This document shows positions 13,838 through 33,208 of a stretch of 64,000 bases of DNA, one piece after another. Each line of letters opens with the position of its first letter. The first letter of the stretch is position 1. The stretch covers positions 94,426,001-94,490,000 of the forward strand of contig CM034546.1 in NCBI GenBank assembly GCA_020055645.1, read 5' to 3'. The translations under genes were made by a program, and so were the position numbers. Origin of the DNA: Tomocerus qinae (taxonomy: Eukaryota > Arthropoda > Collembola > Entomobryomorpha > Tomoceridae). The notes beneath the pieces were generated by a model. It did no database searches, was not told the DNA's origin, and saw only the letters and a list, made by a program, of their open reading frames with translations.

Positions 13838-13889
13838 TGAGGGCCGAAGAGAGCTTAATTTTATGAGGGCCGAAGAGAGCTTAATTTTA
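13838..13889 (+). repeat. Tandem duplication of a 26-bp unit
   Basis: Two identical head-to-tail copies of a 26-bp unit (starting TGAGGGCCGAAGAGAGCTTA, ending ATTTTA) lie at 13838-13863 and 13864-13889, followed by a partial third TGAG. Perfect identity implies a recent local duplication. Confidence 0.9.
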
Positions 13890-14110
13890 TGAGATCTCTT
13901 TATTATAATCGTAGACTTGATAAAGCAATAAATTTACCTACTTTAGTATGTCTGGTAGGGAGAACCGAAACACAATAGTTTCATAATATTCTGCAATATC
14001 AACTAGGCTGTAGGTAGCATTGGCATTTGTTTTTAAATGAAGACCATTTAAAGACCGAAATGTAACGAATTTGACACCATGAAAACGAATTAGGCTTCGT
14101 TCACTTGTTC

Positions 14111-14470
14111 GTCTAAATTGGTTTAAGTTTGTCTAAATTGGTTTAAGTTCGTTTAAATTGGTCTAAGTTCGTTTAAATTGGTCTAAGTTCGTTTAAATTG
14201 GTCTAAGTTCGTTTAAATTGGTCTAAGTTCGTTTAAATTGGTCTAAGTTCGTTTAAATTGGTCTAAGTTCGTTTAAATTGGTCTAAGTTCGTTTAAATTG
14301 GTCTAAATTCGTTTAAATTGGTCTAAATTCGTTTAAATTGGTCCAAGTTCGTCTAAATTCGTTTAAATTGGTCCAAGTTCGTCCAAATTCGTTTAAATTG
14401 GTCCAAGTTCGTCTAAATTCGTTTAAATTGGTCTAAGTTCATCTAAATTGGTCTAAGTTCGTCTAAATTT
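14111..14470 (+). repeat. Decamer satellite array, 36 copies in exact register
   Basis: The whole 360 bp can be cut into 36 consecutive 10-mers with no insertion or deletion. The monomer consensus is GTYTAARTTS. From about 14151 the order is mostly a 20-bp dimer (GTTTAAATTG then GTCTAAGTTC). At 14341-14430 it becomes a 30-bp trimer repeated three times (GTCCAAGTTC, GTCTAAATTC, GTTTAAATTG with small changes). The flanks are unique sequence. One A/T-rich TTTAAA or CTAA step per 10 bp puts these on one face of the helix. No coding potential is seen. Confidence 0.97.
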
Positions 14471-17400
14471 AGGGTCTAGGGTGTGCTACATAGTTTTGAG
14501 TTGGGGTGCATTGAGCTAAAATTGAAAATACAGGCAGATGTCCTAGGACAAATATCATACCTATATCCGGTGTGTACAATTCATCTATAACATAATAAGT
14601 AGTATGCTGACTGATGGAACTGGCTTGCTGCTCGCTGATGGATTTTACTAGGGTGAGACTAGTAGACACTGAGAATGGAAATAATAATATTATTATATAT
14701 GTAAAGCTAGGTCTCTGGTCTCACGTGGTGTGCCTACGTAATTGTTATAATTTCATATTTAAAAATAATTATTAGTTATCACAGAGCATACCACTTTGGT
14801 TATCTCAGGAAATCAAACACTAACACAAGGCCATTTTTCCGAGAAATGAACCTTAGAAAATCATCTCCTTCAAATAAACAGCAGAAAACTTGGCTGAATG
14901 ATATCTGACGTCAATTGAAATCTAAACACTGAAAATATTTTTCCATAAGGTTCATACTCCATTTTAAGCTCCTCGCGCCTCGTTGTAATCCATATGAAAG
15001 TGTCTCAAGGTTGCATTATGATAACATTTATGTTCAAAAATTACAAGTTGGTTGCATAACTTTATCTCAATCGGTTACCTTTATCAGTGCATTTTTAAGA
15101 TTTAAAGGCCACGAAATGATGTTTCACGAAGTATTGGCGGATATAAATGCAAGAACGGTTAAGCAGTACCGGTCGCATTAATGTTTAGCACCTGCGATTG
15201 TGAATTATACTTTGAAAATGTTAACCTAATGTAGTTGTATCAAGGGCCAGGATCATTTATAGGCTTATAGGATTTATCAAGGAGTGTTAAATTGACAAGG
15301 TGCTTAAAGCAGTGTAAATATCCAATACTCAAAGTGGTTGTTTTTCGAGTTCTAAGTTTTTGGCATTATTATCAGCAAATATCCAGGTACTTTGTCTATC
15401 ATCCGGCAATAATACTTACTAATTTTATAGTGATTTAATCTTGTATATTTCCGTTAAATTCCACTGTGAAGCACCCGAAGTGAGTGTACGTGTGGCCTTT
15501 TGAGTTTATTGTACCTGCTTAGTAGTACCACATATGAGATAGTACATAACAATTTCAAGGAAATAAAAACTGAACAACCAGATGATCATAGAGATAGAAG
15601 ACTCTTATCGCTGACGCTCCTTTCATAAGCAATACTCTATTAAAATCTGTTGTTATTGTATTTTCAGGAGTGTTGTACGAGGCTCTAACTATGAGTACCG
15701 TTATTACACCGTACTGGAGATAACATTATGCAACACATTCCAGTATGTACAGAATAGAGTTTCAAATTACATAATGTATACTTTACATAAACACTGTCTT
15801 ATACTGATACTGATAGTGACAGTCATACCAGGATGGAATCCATAATCCCAAAATAATCCAAAAGTATAAAATTCTTTGACAAAGGCCATGCATGGATTTG
15901 TTTAATTATTGGTATTTAAAAAACAGTCTTCTGTCTCCTCTTTATGAATGCCATTCCATTTTCTGTCATAAATTAGATAATGTTGTTTACATTAGCATTC
16001 ATGTGTAAATCATTTAACGTAGGAAATGTATAGGAGGTTATTGAAACTTCTTTTTATGTAAGAATATCCAGCTGATGGTAGGACATGGTTGGTCTCTCAG
16101 AAATTGAAATTATTTATAGTATCCTATTATAATTTATAATTCATGCACTTAGGAAGAGAACAGAATTGACGTTCTGATGATGATGTATTGATTTTTTACA
16201 TGGATCAATTTAGATATCATTTGCGTCATCCACAATACAATTCATAAGCATCTCAAATTACCTTGTAAATATGCCCAGCAGAAGCTTAGTGCATTAAAGA
16301 GAAATCCGCACAGGTAGGAATAAAACGACGATCCGGTTGCCGTGCCTTATCTCAGTTAGAATCCACAATTTCACTTAGACCGAACTACAGAGTGGAAAGG
16401 GGGCTGTTGCGCAAATGCTCTCTTTTGCCGAATTTGTCATCATATGGAACATGGGTAACCGTATTCGCGGTTTCACCGAAAGTTGGCAAGCAAATAAATC
16501 AGTTGGAAGGAGCAGTTTATTCCTTTAAAAGAGTACCTACACGAAATGGACTTTGGAAGTTCATTTTATCTACACAAAAGGCAGTGCTTCCTCTGCATCC
16601 AGTTTCAGTTGAAAGAAAGTCCTGGATAGAAACACTTCCTTGTTGTCTTATTGAAATTGGCTAGTGGTCACTTACCATTCAAATAAACATATTTAAATAC
16701 ACGCAGAATTAAATAGAGATAGGGACAAGACGGTTTTAGTATTGATTTGAGCCATTTGATTTTAAGACTTAATACTGTATAAGCATCTAAGCACATTTAC
16801 ACAAGTTACATTATGCTGATATTTCAGTCACTACTTCAGTGTGATATTTGCATAACAATAGTAGGTTAACTATTTGCTTCAGTTTGCACTTGTGATAAGG
16901 AAATCCATTCCATTTGCTCTAGAACAGTGTACGAAAATTCCAGGAGGATTAACTTGGAACTTAGTGACTGCAGTGACTTTGTCAGGATTTTTTTCTTGAC
17001 CTTCATTTTGCTATCGCTGTTGTATAATTTATTTAAACAATGCGTTTAGTCCAAAGATAAGGAGAATTACATTTTACTACTTGTCTGCCTACCATATAAT
17101 AAAAGAATAATAACCTGACAAGCATTTATGAGAGACTCGCAATCATCAGCAGTATTTGAGTCATCTCATTACATTTAAGTGTCAGTTATAAATATACACA
17201 CATAATATATGTACCCGGTACATCAGACCCGGCATATAGATTCATTTCGACAAACATTCAGAAGAGTGATAAAATCCACATTGCGGTTTAGTATGTACTC
17301 AGACGGTGGCTGTACCTTCTACAAGCAGAACTCTGTCCATAATACTATTACACAACGCTATACTTCCAATTTTGATTTGTGATATAATACTTCAACGTAA

Positions 17401-17714
17401 CCGCATTACCACCGAGTTTGTTATTCATTTCCTTGTTTTGTATATAACAAGTGCAACCAATGTCCATATAACATCTATCAATTTCCAACGAAACTAGATT
17501 TTTATTAGGATGTTAAATAAATTGTCTTTGAAGTTTTCATGACTCCTCGTGCAGAATAGTGTATCTGAAAATGCTGTAAGATGTGCACTGGGTATCTCTA
17601 AGTACATGTGCACGTGCTTTGGCCGATTGTGTACTTAGTCTTTGTTAAGTGATTCTATGTGAAATAGTATATAATAGGGAAACGCATGAGGTATTTATTT
17701 TAATAGAAGTTAAG
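14471..17714. other. Intergenic stretch upstream of the ABCC gene
   Basis: AT-rich DNA with no recognised gene. An 89-codon frame at 16,392-16,664 opens with GTG and matches no family I know. The right end should contain the transporter promoter and 5' UTR, but no clear core promoter element was identified. Confidence 0.4.
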
Positions 17715-25152
<7,438 letters not shown>

Positions 25153-25377
25153 AGTGGTAGATAACCCGATATGATGCAAAACACGCAAGCTCATCTAGAA
25201 CATCTATAATGAAAGCAAAGATTGGCTTTGCTAAATTTTTTATTCAAATATTACTATTTAAATGAATTATTTCAGTTGTTACTTTTGAAAATTTCTTTTA
25301 TAGAAAGTAGATTAGGTTTATAATTTACGGGATTACATTAGAGTAGAAGCGGAGGAACTTGGTAGTGGACTTTGAGA

Positions 25378-25383
25378 AATAAA
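25378..25383 (+). promoter_or_regulatory. Poly(A) signal of the ABCC gene
   Basis: AATAAA lies about 225 nt downstream of the transporter stop codon and is followed by a T-rich stretch. It is a plausible 3' end for the mRNA. Confidence 0.6.
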
Positions 25384-26619
25384 AGTTTAAACATTAGTTT
25401 TTTCATCTTTATTACTGCTATACTAAGTAAAAATAAACTACATTGCATTGCACTTGTAGGGCTGGCAACTAAACGCACAGACCCACTGTAAAACTGCAAT
25501 TCAAGTATGTTTCAATGATTTTAAACGTTTAGTCATGGGTGGCTAATTGTTGAAAACATGTTTGCATAATGTACATAAATATGTATTATCATATTTTACT
25601 CTATAATTAGATGCGCTGTGGCTATTGCATAATACGTATCACATTGCTAATTACCAATAATTCAATGATAAGTATTTCTTGGACCTCAAATTTTTAATCC
25701 CAATTGCAATTGAAGAGTGAAGACTAATAATATTGGATTGACTGAACCAATTTTCCATGTTAGTGACTTCTTTGAAAAGGATGTAGATGTAGACAGCATA
25801 CGCTGCACTGTACCGAAAGTTGCAAATGGAAAGAAAATGTTTTGTAATGTAAAAAAAGCTGAGTTGTACTCTAGTGCATGTAAAATGTTAGGTACAAGTA
25901 AGAAATGATGTACAAGATAGCGAACAGAATATAACATTGATAAAGAGATATAAAGCGAGCCGTTTGGTTATCTCGTATGCACTATTTGAGTGAGTCTACT
26001 GAAACGTTAAGGTAAATGCATAACATTGTGCTTGTAATGTATCATATCTTAAAGACAAGGCAGGCAGTATGTATCTTGATAACTCTATGGAATAGTGAGG
26101 TGAATTCATATACTGACATGAATGGCAAATAGTCTCAAAGCAACCCCAGTGAGCTGATGCCTCAACTCACTCTAGTCACTCTTACATTGCATTACACAGT
26201 TGTTTCTTAACACTGTTGCATATAAGTAGCCTGAGTTTGATAGCTCGTCGTCGTCGGGTGCAGAATTATTGCCAGGTACCTTTACGTACAGCACACAGTT
26301 AGCTAAACATCTTATTAACAGCTCATTAACGACCTAATAAATTCGTTAACATTATCCAAAACATGGATTTTTTAATTCCGAACCAAATACTAATTAACAT
26401 TTAACTTCTGAATACCCAGTTTTCAAAATGGGAAGTCTGGAGCGCTATGCATTGTTGTTTTCTAGAGTAGATTTTATCCCTATTGCAAGTATAGTTAGGT
26501 AAATATCCCCCAAGTATCTCCAGTAATTCCAAGAATCCAGGAAATTAGCAATTTAAAAGATAGTTTTTCGATACTCAATTTATAATTAAGTTGTCAGATC
26601 AGATAGCACACAGATCAAC
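25384..26619. other. Spacer between the ABCC and Storkhead genes
   Basis: About 1.2 kb that should hold the Storkhead promoter and 5' UTR. A 63-codon open frame at 25,717-25,908 looks protein-like but has no ATG near its start and a stop just upstream. It is not called a gene. No core promoter motif was placed. Confidence 0.45.
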
Positions 26620-29600
26620 ATGTCAGCGTCTGCACGAGAAGGAATTGGTCCATTCAACGTGGGAACATACTTGGTTTTGCTCCAGGATTGTCTAGCCATC
26701 AAATTTGTGCCACTGGTGTCTTCCTTAAGTTATCATAACAAAAATAATAAAAATGTGTCTAATTATGGAGAGCATAATATTCGCAGTAGTACTAGTGATC
26801 AGTTCTGTGTGGCTTCCCATAATAATAATTGCACGGGTAGAGATGCCAAGCCTAGTGACGAGAAAAAGTGTTCCAGCCATCCTTCTCAGTGTTCAATGAA
26901 TCCGTGTCAAAGGAGACAAGAGTCTTTACCCCATTATTTTCAAACCCACACATTAACAGGAAACCCAACAAAGAAAAATTCAACAGCTGCAGTGAATATT
27001 GATAATTCCGTACACGGTCTCTTTCTATATAAGGTAACAAACAAAATTTTATTGGTTTCTTTTCAGTGTAATTTGTCTAATGGCTAATGATATGCATTGT
27101 ATAGTACTACTAACTAATTGTAATTGTAACTGGCAGTTTGTAAGCAGAACATAAATAGGGAGTGCAACTTTGTTTCCTTGAGACATTTATGTGATAAGCA
27201 AACGCTGGCAGTGCTGACTAATTTTATTGCCTTATTTTATTCAGCTCGTTAAAATGAGCTCCTACTACTAATCGTATGAGCAATATTATTTGAAAGTAAA
27301 GCAATAAATCCAACAGAGCACATTTGCTTATGCATTCTATTACCTGACTAATCTCAAGGCTATCGCAAAATCACAATGTTAAATATGTGCCCTGCAGTTT
27401 ATTTGGTCTGCCTTCATTTTCATTCTGATTCCTCTCTGCATAGGAATTTGTTCAAGTAAATCTACAATGTTTTTGGAATGATGCTGTCCACGAAACATTT
27501 AGCAACTTGGAATACAAGGGCTATGTGGTTCCCTCAACGATTCTTGTCACTTCAGCTTCCACTAGATATCTGAATGTTCTTAAAACAGCCTGGTCACGAA
27601 AAATGATACACAGTGTGCCAGGATATCGAATTGAGTTTATTGGTAAGATGACTTTTGTTTTCTATGCACTTCACTTTTGCTTGATTGTGGTGAATTATTA
27701 TACATCTGTGGTAAAACTTTGTGATGTTCAGAGCAGGATAGCACAGCTTAATGAAAATTGATAGGAATCAACTTTTTGGTGTGTAGAAAATCGATCTTTT
27801 CAAAACAAAATACCAAAACGTATATTATTAGGTATGTAGGCCCAAGGAATAGCGAGAATTTAATCACCCAGTCGTGCTCGTGGTCGTGACATGACTTGAC
27901 AAAAATTGACAGACTACCAGTTTAACAACATTCAATGACAATTAAAAACCTTTGAAAAGAAAAGTAACCTAATAATTTTCTAACTGCAGGTTTTAATAAA
28001 GCAATTTTTGACACTAACTCATTAATATACGCACATTGAGTGGGAAAATTGTTCTTTGTTTTACACTTTAAATATTCTCTCTGATCGATAAGTTAACCTG
28101 TTACTTGTAATTTGGTATCCTATGTCCTCATCTCAAAAAGCACAACAGTAGCCCTCAAAGTTGTATGATAGCTCTTTATTTTGGTTTCTCCAATATACAG
28201 GAAATTAGTTTCATGATGAACAGGTAGAAAACAGTAAGATATCTCAAAGTGAGATCTTACGTAAATCTTCTTTTTCTAATGACCGTTTGGTTTACTTTCT
28301 TATTTGGAAAATCTATTTTGAAATATGGTTATCAAGAAATCTTATTATCCTTGTTTTGATTAGTAGAAAGATAACCTTAATATACTAGAATGTTTAAAGA
28401 ATTTATAACAAAGCCCACCAATATTAATCCCACCTACAAGCATTAACGTGCGCCCCGAGATAGAAAATGACAAATTGTTAAAAAGGCCATTATACTTTTG
28501 ACTGTAATAGTATAGTTTATGGGTAAAACGCGAGATTTTGTGTAAAACTGATAATTTATTGGTAATTCTTAATGTTTCTTGCACACTGCAACTTGTTTCC
28601 TCAAGATTTATTCTAACAGCTCTAATGACACGAACAATGGACAGAAAACAAGTTATTGCACCCAAACCAATCCCTGTAGCATTGTTGTAATATTAAAATT
28701 TTGTCTCATCTATACATAAATTGTTCAGTAGTCTCTACATAACTCTTTAGGTACGTACTACTATCTCACGTATTTTAGCTCATTCTTTCCCCCATTTTAA
28801 AGGTCTTAAAGATTATACGAGACTGATAATAGTAATCTTCTTGGAGTCTACTTCGCTAATGTTTTTCTTCGTACCATAAAGCTATGTTGATATATTTTAC
28901 ATACTGCACTGACTGTTAAGATTTTGAATCTAACATACTCATATGTAAAGAATATAATCTGGACTAATTAATTTTTTAAGCGATTGTGATACAACTTATC
29001 AAAGTCATGTTAATTCCTGCAATTAAGGTTTAAAAAATGTAGTAAAGTGGTTTAGCAGTCAATTTCGCAGTTAATCAAATCCTAATTGAAAGTAGATCTA
29101 TGTAGAATACAACTATTGTAAAGAAGTGTGTAACTTGTAATGACTTGTGTTTTTCAATAATCCTGTAATTATGTAGTTAGTATAAGATAAATGAAAAATA
29201 CTAAAATTGTGTATGAAATATCCAACAGGTGAAATCGAAGAGATGATTGCCGACCCTATACAGAAAAGCCATTTTGTCCCACTGGCAGATACTCTTTGCT
29301 GGGCCATTTATGAAATTACCTCTTCAGGTTAGCCACGCCACGTCAAGTGCTCCACTACATTAATATTCATTTATTCAATGTGCATAGCGCTAGCTGATGG
29401 TAGTAGTTGTCTGTCGTCCTTTAAAACTAGCTGTTCTTAGGCTCTCATGCTTATTCAGTATATCAGTAAGTTAAGTAGTTAGTAAAATGCATTGGCTGAA
29501 AGTGAAACTGTGCACAAGCCAAAAGGGCGCCTTTTACATTAGTAATTATTTACCTGAGATTCAAATGTTTAAACTCAACAGCCGATTATTCACTTAAGGT

Positions 29601-32600
29601 GCCATTCTAGCGAGTAAGCTGAATATCATAGATATGTTCCATATAGCACAAAGTATTGTTGACTCTAAAATGAAGGAATCCTTTAAGAATAATGCCAAGA
29701 CGTTTCATCGCATTCATGAACTCTGCCCAAGCTATGTACACATACACTCCCCCACTCAAAAAATGTAGTGAAGAGTTTGTTGAAGAGCTCTGGGCCAAAA
29801 TTTACCTAACAATCAATTGCTTTCTTTACATTGCGGTTAAACTAACAAGAAACGCCTTGATTAAAAGTCAGAATTCTACATGTGTTAGTGTAAAGAATGA
29901 ATTGTGCATAAATTATCATAGGATGAGATGTAGGGAGATAGAGATTTGAACTGCGTATCTCAACTGATAATGTATTTGATTAAGTACGTACGTACGTGTA
30001 ATATGTTATTGTCGGCAGGTCGAGAGGCATTTGTTGACGAGATATTGACGGAACTGTGCAAGACGTTCGAGAGTATGGTGCAGCCAAGCCGTGAGCTCGT
30101 CTATGAAACTTTGGAGAAATTGACTCGGGCAAAGAAAGTCTATCAGACTGCTCAGGGCTACTTTGTTGTCACACCGGATACGTACAGATATATTGTTTCC
30201 TGCGACGAGACGTCGCTACTGAACAAAGCTGTTGACACGTGTGCTCTTCTACCCAACACAATAAAACATCACACAAGTCCCCCAGGAAATGTTTTCTTAA
30301 CATCAGATGATAATTCAGGTTAAACTCATTTACACCAGCATAACAATAAACCATTATAGTATTTATTAGCATTAGCAGGCTATAAGGGTAATTGGAGTAT
30401 AAATATCTAATATAAAGTAAACATGCTAGCACTTTGTTGTAATTTGTGTAAACAGTTTATTCTTCCATATACTTTTGTAGTAACAATAACTCTTAATGTA
30501 ATTATTGTGTAACATAATTCCCATGCTTGCATTATAGAGCGGAAAAAATCCTCGCTGCACTCAGACAGTTGTACTTTACCGGAGTGCCTCAACAGGAACA
30601 ATAGCCATTTCAACGATGACTTTAAACGCTCAAGCTCCCTCAAGTTTTTTCCACGGAAGGAACACTCGGTAACTACTTTATGTTCCTACTTTATAATGCT
30701 ATACAATAGATTACACTAATTTACGATAAGTATCTTGTCTTGTCCTATCTTCCATCTCAATATGCACTTTGTTGTGTAATCGTCCGCAAAAGGAAAAAAA
30801 TCTATGTTTACATATGCGAAAGGCAGATAACATACGAAATTAAAATCCCATTATTCATTAGACGCCTGATTACAGTTACCCACCACGTATGCAATATTCA
30901 TCATAGATAAGTGCTATTATGCCTCTATTTTCATTCACAGTAGCTTATCACTTATCTATACTCTTATTTTCTGGTTATTATACTACGTGGAAAACCATTC
31001 TTTAGTGTCTAGTGTCTCCCTATGTTTACCTTACTGTAATTATTGTATTGCCTTTGCAAAATATCAAAACTCATGTGCTACATTCTACAAATTACGCAAT
31101 TTAACAGGGTGGCCAGTTTTCTAGAAGTAGAAGCTTGTCGCTCAGAGTGCCCCGGAATAAGAAAAGAGATCCTGATAGCCAGAGTATCAATAAAATCGAA
31201 AAGGATATGAAGAGCCTTAATCTGGATGAGGAAAGACCGGAAAGCAAAACATTAAAACCTCGAAAAATTAAAGGTAATTCTCATTTTCTCCATTCGATAT
31301 TTTCAAGCAAAAGACGGGCTCAAGTTTGTTGGACGGTTTAATTTAAGTACATTTTTTAGTCCAACATACTTAGTTTAGTGTACCGCCAATTTCATTTCTT
31401 ACAAGATAATATAACACATTTTGTTCACAAATACAACCAGATCTTGATGAGATGCAGTATAATTTTTAGTTCTCTATATGGTTTCAGAGAGTCTATAGCC
31501 AAAGTATCCTAGCTAGAAAAAGTTGTTCTTGCTGTATTGACATATATTGTTGCTGGCTGATTTTCCGAATTTTTCTTTTTCGTAATGTGTTGATTTTTGT
31601 TACATTTTTCGTGAATTGTAGGGACATTTCTGAGTAGACTGTTAAATTTCCGCCGTTCTACTACAAAGAGTAAGAATAAGTCAAATGCCCCAAGCAAACC
31701 TGTTGCAAAGAAAACGTCATGCAATAATAGCAAAAGGAAAATGAAAAGTGTAGCAAAAGAAACTCCTACCCAATGTATGTCAACACAGACATCATTATCC
31801 ATGGAAAATATCAATGAACTCGCAAAAGTAAGCCCAACGCTTAGTGGGAACAATATTAGTAATTCCACAGCGGAGGATTCTGATTCAGGTCGCTACACAG
31901 AGTCTTCATCAGATGCAGAAATTACTGCAGCACTTGCAGGTTCTCCTGTGCTCTCTACAAAAGCGAGTGAGGCAGATGTACCAAAAAGAAAAGATGAGTT
32001 GTCCACACCTGGCTGGTCAATCAATGACCCAATGTACGAGAAATTGAGGAGCAAATTCAGTTGCTCGCAGTTTTCATTAAGACATGATATGGAGGCTGAT
32101 AATTCCAGTGAACTCATAACAATGGGCAACAAGAACAATTCAGATTGCGAATCAGCGACCACAATGGCGAAGGATTATTGCAAAAGTTCTAATAGCAGCA
32201 GCAGCCCGTGTCCATCCACTTCCATTAGCGATCGCTCTACTTCCTCCCTCTCCAGCTACCGAGACTTGTATAACTTCTATCGCAGAAGACATCCTATTTA
32301 CCAACCACAAGGATTCAATTCCTCGATGAAAAAACAAGGTGCACCATCTCCCTCATCAGCCACCACTCCACCACGGCCCAAACTAAACGATGTAAGAAGA
32401 CAGAGTTTCCGTAAAGTTTTTCCTCTGAAAAAGTCGACAGGTGAGCCAAGCTACAAATTCGAGTCCAAATCCGAAACAAGTGGCTCTAATTCGGCCTCCA
32501 CTACTACAACTACAGTAACACAGACGGTGAAATCTGATTCCAATGTGGAATTGGAACTTTTACTCCCTCTGGAAAAGTTGATCAACGCAGCACTGTCGGC

Positions 32601-32877
32601 GCAACGAGAGAAAGCCAAAAAAGTTGATTCAACCTCCGATAATAACGGTCAGAGTGGAAGTAATGAAAAAGGGAAAGAATCTTGCGGGGGATTGCGCACG
32701 GAATTGGTTACCAATGTAAATGATTTGTTTTCCATAAGGAGTCATGTGAGTATTTCTCCAGATGATGCAATGAGCTCTACGATAGAAATCAAAACAAAGT
32801 CCTCGCCCAAAATAGAATCTGTTTCTGTAAAACCTTCAGAATTCAGAGAGGACTGTAGAGAGAGTGAAATAATTTAA
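26620..32877 (+). CDS. STOX1: Storkhead-box winged-helix protein (STOX1 / knockout family)
   Basis: Seven coding exons: 26620-27033, 27444-27642, 29229-29327, 30019-30318, 30538-30668, 31108-31273, 31622-32877. All are GT-AG with matching phases, giving 854 residues. The start is the ATG at 26620, the first in the frame. The winged helix spans about residues 220-295. It opens with FVPLADTLCWAIYEI, continues VDEILTELCKTFE and VYETLEKLTRAKKVY, and closes with GYFVVTPDTY, very like the STOX domain (FVPLAEVLC..., GEGYFIVTPQTY). After it come a basic Ser-rich linker (ERKKSS, KFFPRKE, RNKKRD) and a long low-complexity tail with SPCPSTS, YNFYRRRHP (653-661) and VELELLLPLEKLINAALSAQ (745-764). The family are nuclear DNA-binding regulators. 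Drosophila knockout acts in motor axon targeting, and mammalian STOX1 in cell-cycle control and trophoblast/neuronal settings. The role here is inferred from the family. Confidence 0.93.
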
Positions 32878-33202
32878 TTTTTTATTATTGTAATTTGATG
32901 ATTCATTTTTCGCATCTTTTGTAAAAATGCGTAGGACTAGACCTTATAACGTGCACTATTATTTGCCCTGCCAAATTAAGGTCTATCGCTCTGTATATTT
33001 AAGTATGTATTTTATATAGTCATAAATGACTTTACATTGTAAGTCAAGAGTAGTAAAGCTATAACCTTAATGTACGCACGCATGTACATATTACAGCTGC
33101 CTTGAAATTACAAAGTAGAAGCTGAGACAATCTTCCGATGATGATTGAATAGAAATGTAGAAGCCAGAATAGGATGATAAAGTTGCCAATTGCACAGCAC
33201 AG

Positions 33203-33208
33203 AATAAA
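33203..33208 (+). promoter_or_regulatory. Possible poly(A) signal of the Storkhead gene
   Basis: AATAAA occurs 326 nt after the stop codon. A further AATAAA at 34,464-34,469 could mark a longer 3' UTR. Which one is used cannot be told from sequence. Confidence 0.4.

Noticed and set aside
16392..16664. 90-codon frame upstream of the ABCC gene
   Set aside because: It begins with GTG, has no known domain and no splice connection to the transporter.
25717..25908. 63-codon protein-like frame between the ABCC and Storkhead genes
   Set aside because: A stop lies just before it, there is no ATG near its start and no clear acceptor, and it matches no family I know.
29983..29997. Short TACG microsatellite before Storkhead exon 4
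   Set aside because: Only about three and a half units. Ordinary intronic simple sequence.
31509..31868. Minus-strand frame over the start of the last plus-strand Storkhead exon
   Set aside because: Shadow of the coding strand. The plus-strand frame is supported by splice phase and by motifs shared with the paralogue.
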